DNA of 9,341 nt. It comes from Bacteroidales bacterium (GTDB taxonomy: Bacteria; Bacteroidota; Bacteroidia; Bacteroidales; UBA932). The translations under genes were made by a program, and so were the position numbers. The DNA lies in the NCBI GenBank assembly GCA_021443625.1, contig JABUTP010000035.1, positions 1 to 9,341 on the forward strand. Direction: 5' to 3'. Shown here piece after piece: positions 6,684 to 9,341 of the stretch (position 1 is its first letter; each line of letters starts with the position of its first letter). The notes under the pieces are model-generated. The model saw only the letters and a list, made by a program, of their open reading frames with translations, made no database searches and was not told the origin of the DNA.

Positions 6684-7745
6684 TTACAGGAGGTATTCTA
6701 TAACCTTGCGGGCGGGGTTGAACGGCGCCAGATCGGACAGACCCAATGCGGCGACCGCCTTTGCAACCGCCTCCGCTTCGCCGACTGCGGTTCTCGCGCC
6801 CTCTTTTGCCGCGAAATAACGGCCGGCATCAACAAGCACCGAGAGAGGCACCAGGCCTATTATTTCGGTACCGGTCACCTTATAGCCGCGTCGCTGCGCC
6901 GCACTGCACACCTCTTCGTAGGCCTTGTGGAGCGACGTCTGCCCTATGTCAGTGATATTCATTGAAACCTGCGCCACCCCATACTCCTCGATGAACCAGC
7001 CTATGGCCTTGCACCCTTTGAGCGGTCCACGCTGCCAGACGGCCTTCCCCTCCCCATCCGTCACGGGCCGGCCGTCGGCATCCAGAAGTTTCCGCCCCTT
7101 CTCCCGCACGTCACAGGCAATTTCCCCCGCAACGGCAGCCGAGTCGGTGTTCAGATTAAAGTTTACTGCGATGAGAAAATTCCGGGCGCCCACATTGCTG
7201 GCGCCAGTGCGTGCCACGGTGTCGTTATAACTATCCGGAGAGAAATCGGGACGCCTTGCGGGGTCTGCAATCTTTTCGGGAAGGGATTCGTATTCACCGG
7301 AGCGACAGTTGGCAAGATTGCGGCGGTCGGGAGTATATGCCGCCGCCTCATAACAATAGCAGGGGATTCCCAGTTCGCGGTACATCCGCTCCGCCAGCCC
7401 GCGCGCCATTTCCGCACACTCCGCAAGGGAAATGCCTTCCACCGGCACCAGCGGCAACACATCCACCGCCCCAATCCGGGGATGGGTCCCCTTATGGCTG
7501 CGCATATCCATGAGTTCCGTGGCTTTCTGGGCCCCGCGGAAGGCGGCTTCCACCACAGCTTCGGGCGCACCCGCAAATGTCACCACCGTGCGGTTGGCGG
7601 CATACCCCCTGTCAGTATGGAGAACTTTGACACCTCTGCCTTCGGCATCCCCGGAGGCGGAAATCGCCTCTACGATGGCATCCACCACTGCAGGATTGCG
7701 TCCCTCGCTGAAATTGGGAACGCACTCCATTATGCGCCGGCTCAT
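6684..7745 (-). CDS. ftcD: Glutamate formimidoyltransferase, stand-alone transferase domain
   Basis: The enzyme moves the formimino group of N-formimino-L-glutamate to tetrahydrofolate, giving 5-formimino-THF and glutamate, the last step of one histidine-degradation route. The 353-residue product covers the N- and C-terminal formiminotransferase subdomains. Visible landmarks are MECVPNFSEGR (6-16), HKGTHPRIGAVDVLPLVP (84-101) with H88 aligned to the catalytic histidine of the mammalian enzyme, the GASNVGARNFLIAVNFNL block (181-198), KAIGWFIEEYGVAQVSMN (246-263), and a folate-side EIIGLVPLSVL (294-304). The cyclodeaminase domain of the mammalian fusion is absent, as is usual for bacterial single-domain forms. 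No fchA-type cyclodeaminase or hut gene is in the window. The ATG at 7743-7745 forms an ATGA overlap with the upstream desulfidase stop, so translation is probably coupled. An internal ATG at 7728-7730 (MECVPNF) is a possible alternative start. The gene ends 12 bp from the convergent phosphoesterase stop. Confidence 0.94.
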   Translation of the reverse strand: MSRRIMECVPNFSEGRNPAVVDAIVEAISASGDAEGRGVKVLHTDRGYAANRTVVTFAGAPEAVVEAAFRGAQKATELMDMRSHKGTHPRIGAVDVLPLVPVEGISLAECAEMARGLAERMYRELGIPCYCYEAAAYTPDRRNLANCRSGEYESLPEKIADPARRPDFSPDSYNDTVARTGASNVGARNFLIAVNFNLNTDSAAVAGEIACDVREKGRKLLDADGRPVTDGEGKAVWQRGPLKGCKAIGWFIEEYGVAQVSMNITDIGQTSLHKAYEEVCSAAQRRGYKVTGTEIIGLVPLSVLVDAGRYFAAKEGARTAVGEAEAVAKAVAALGLSDLAPFNPARKVIEYLL

Positions 7746-9022
7746 TTGTTTATCATAATGTCGAGAATCATCTCGTCAGTCTTCTGCATACCGAACTTCC
7801 CGATGGTTCCAAGATTGGCTATTGTCTGCTCCACGTCATCGGCCACTATGCCGTCATTGGATCCGGCACTGACGTTTGACATTGCCAGAGCGGCGCTGCT
7901 CACCGCGCAAGCAACTCCGGTGGCCACCTTGAGGGCACAGCCCACCTTGGCCCCGTCGCACATCATTCCGGAGATGTTGGCAATCATATTCTTGACGGCA
8001 TATCCCATCTGACCGACCGTTCCGCCGTTGAGCATCACTATGCCGCAGGCTGCTCCGGTGGATGCTATGACACATCCGCAAAGGGCGGAGAGGCGTCCCA
8101 CATACCCTTTGATATGGATGGCCACGAGGTGGCTGAGAGCGAGGGCCCTCAACAATTCCTCCCGGGAAGAGCCATATTTCTCGGCAGCCGCCACGACCGG
8201 CATTGTCACGGTGATACCCTGATTGCCGCTGCCGCTGTTGCTCATTGCTGCAAGGGTGCAACCGGCCATACGGGCATCGGAAGCGGCAGCCGTCAGCGCC
8301 ATGCAATGCGCCATCAGCCCTTCTCCGAAAATGGACTCGCTGGCGATAGTGTGGCCCACCTTCAGGCCGTATTCCCCTTTGAGCCCCTCATCCGCAAGAT
8401 TTTTGTTGAGTCTGACTGCCTCTTCAATCCATTCTATCCTGTCAAGGGGAACATTTACGGCGAAATCGTAGATTTTGGCAAGGGTAAGGTTGTAATCCGA
8501 AATCTCCTTCTGGTTCTGACCGCAATCGCCGTCACCGGAGTGCGTAAGTTCGTCCAGAACCACGGTTTCGTCAGATTTGACATAGACTATGGCGTCATGC
8601 TTGTCGGCTATGACAACTTTGGAGCTGTGACCACCCTCAAATCTGCAGTGGGCCTCTATATAGAGTTTTCTCTTGGTGTCAGCCAGCGAAATGGTCACCT
8701 TGGACTCAAACTCACGGGCTTTACAGACATCGGCCGGGGTCAGGTCGTTCAGGACTTCCAGACCGTATTCCGATTTCCCGCACACCACGGCGAGAGCCAC
8801 GGCGATTTTGAGGCCTACCATCCCGGTGCCGGGGATGCCGACTCCCATCGCGTTCTTCAGGATGTTGCCGCTCACCGCCACCTCCACCGCACTTACGGGC
8901 ATATCGGCAAAACACTCCCTTGCACGGGCCACTGCCAATGCCACCGCGATGGGCTCAGTACAACCGAGTGCAGGCTTTACCTCGTTGTGAAGCAACTCCA
9001 GATAATCCTCACAGTTATACAT
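7742..9022 (-). CDS. cyuA: L-cysteine desulfidase, CyuA/YhaM (UPF0597) family
   Basis: This 426-residue cytoplasmic Fe-S lyase belongs to the family of E. coli CyuA (YhaM) and archaeal L-cysteine desulfidase, related to the L-serine dehydratase alpha chain. The predicted reaction is L-cysteine to pyruvate, ammonia and sulfide using a [4Fe-4S] cluster. Hallmarks are VKPALGCTEPIAVALA (15-30), IPGTGMVGLKIA (63-74), HSGDGDCGQ (161-169), SNSGSGNQGI (261-270), GRLSALCGC (309-317) and MMCDGAKVGCALK (353-365). C21, C315 and C355 fit the three cluster ligands reported for the Methanocaldococcus enzyme (C25, C282, C322, from memory); both proteins have a 40-residue gap between the second and third. Length is near that of E. 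coli YhaM. The start ATG at 9020-9022 lies 18 bp after the Lrp-family gene, and the TGA overlaps the ftcD start. Serine deamination is a real alternative activity, which the sequence alone cannot exclude. Confidence 0.9.
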   Translation of the reverse strand: MYNCEDYLELLHNEVKPALGCTEPIAVALAVARARECFADMPVSAVEVAVSGNILKNAMGVGIPGTGMVGLKIAVALAVVCGKSEYGLEVLNDLTPADVCKAREFESKVTISLADTKRKLYIEAHCRFEGGHSSKVVIADKHDAIVYVKSDETVVLDELTHSGDGDCGQNQKEISDYNLTLAKIYDFAVNVPLDRIEWIEEAVRLNKNLADEGLKGEYGLKVGHTIASESIFGEGLMAHCMALTAAASDARMAGCTLAAMSNSGSGNQGITVTMPVVAAAEKYGSSREELLRALALSHLVAIHIKGYVGRLSALCGCVIASTGAACGIVMLNGGTVGQMGYAVKNMIANISGMMCDGAKVGCALKVATGVACAVSSAALAMSNVSAGSNDGIVADDVEQTIANLGTIGKFGMQKTDEMILDIMINK

Positions 9023-9040
9023 AACTATAATTCCGAACGA

Positions 9041-9341
9041 TTATATTTCAATGGGAACGGTCCTCTTGATGCGCTGGTCGAGGGAAGTGAGGGTTTCGGT
9101 TGCCATAACTCCCGGAATCTCCTGAATCCTGCCGTTGAGCAGTTCCATAAGATGCTGCGCATTGTGGGCATAGAGTTTGACCAGAATCGAATATGCACCG
9201 AGGGTGTATTGCGATTCCACTATTTCGGGAATCTTTTCGAGTTCCTCGACCACACTGTTGTACATCGAACCTTTTTCGAGGGTTATTCCGACATATACGC
9301 ACATATGGAACCCCAGTTTTTCGGGATTCACGTGGAAGCCG
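9041..9341 (-). CDS. Lrp/AsnC family transcriptional regulator, C-terminal part only
   Basis: Only about the last 99 residues are in the window; the frame runs off the right edge without a stop, so the N-terminal helix-turn-helix and true start are missing. The visible part is the RAM (AsnC-type) effector-binding and oligomerisation domain: FHMCVYVGITLEKG, then VVEELEKIPEIVES, a beta strand YTLGAYSILVKLYA with the GxYD-like turn here GAYS, the helix HLMELLNGRIQEIPGV, and the terminal strand TETLTSLDQRIKR. Members sense amino acids or related small molecules and bind DNA as dimers or higher oligomers. It lies 18 bp upstream of the CyuA-family gene on the same strand, so it is probably the first or an early gene of an Lrp-cyuA-ftcD unit and may regulate it. 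In E. coli a member of the same family (DecR/CyuR, formerly YbaO) activates the cysteine desulfidase genes, which supports the idea by analogy. Confidence 0.92.
   Translation of the reverse strand, partial: GFHVNPEKLGFHMCVYVGITLEKGSMYNSVVEELEKIPEIVESQYTLGAYSILVKLYAHNAQHLMELLNGRIQEIPGVMATETLTSLDQRIKRTVPIEI

Overview
The window looks like chromosomal core DNA from a member of the Bacteroidota, most likely order Bacteroidales. Several things point that way. TrmD and YidC carry sequence typical of that group, for example an N-terminal YidC segment reading MNRSSITGFVLIG and a lysine where E. coli YidC has its groove arginine. Start codons are preceded by A-rich leaders with little or no Shine-Dalgarno sequence. 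Two octamers in the one long intergenic region match the Bacteroidota -7 consensus TAnnTTTG. A Rikenellaceae/Alistipes-like gut bacterium would fit the moderate GC content, but I cannot prove the genus from sequence alone.

Layout. (1) Positions 142-4538, minus strand: a tight three-gene unit read right to left, DUF349 repeat protein -> yidC -> yggS, with overlaps of 8 and 14 bp. (2) Positions 4539-4809: a divergent regulatory region with a -7-like box on each strand and a perfect 6-3-6 palindrome between them. (3) Positions 4810-6671, plus strand: trmD followed 11 bp later by a secreted calcineurin-type phosphoesterase with a purple-acid-phosphatase-like N-terminal domain. (4) Positions 6684-9341, minus strand, converging on the phosphoesterase: a partial Lrp/AsnC regulator -> a CyuA-type L-cysteine desulfidase (UPF0597/YhaM family) -> a stand-alone glutamate formimidoyltransferase (FtcD), the last two joined by an ATGA start/stop overlap. 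(5) The first 141 bp hold an unresolved gene edge.

How the genes may work together. The left operon mixes membrane-protein insertion (YidC) and PLP homeostasis (YggS) with a coiled-coil protein of unclear function whose five DUF349 repeats are spaced about 77 residues apart. trmD is a translation-fidelity housekeeping gene. The right-hand operon looks like an amino-acid catabolic unit: an Lrp-family sensor, an Fe-S lyase predicted to release pyruvate, ammonia and sulfide from cysteine (or to act on serine), and an enzyme that moves the formimino group of the histidine-degradation intermediate onto tetrahydrofolate.

I see no CRISPR array, insertion sequence, tRNA/rRNA gene, prophage gene or obvious defence or secretion system, and no convincing undescribed system. 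The points most worth a second look are the Lrp-desulfidase-formimidoyltransferase operon, the DUF349-yidC overlap, the palindrome in the divergent promoter region, and the altered metal-site residues of the phosphoesterase.
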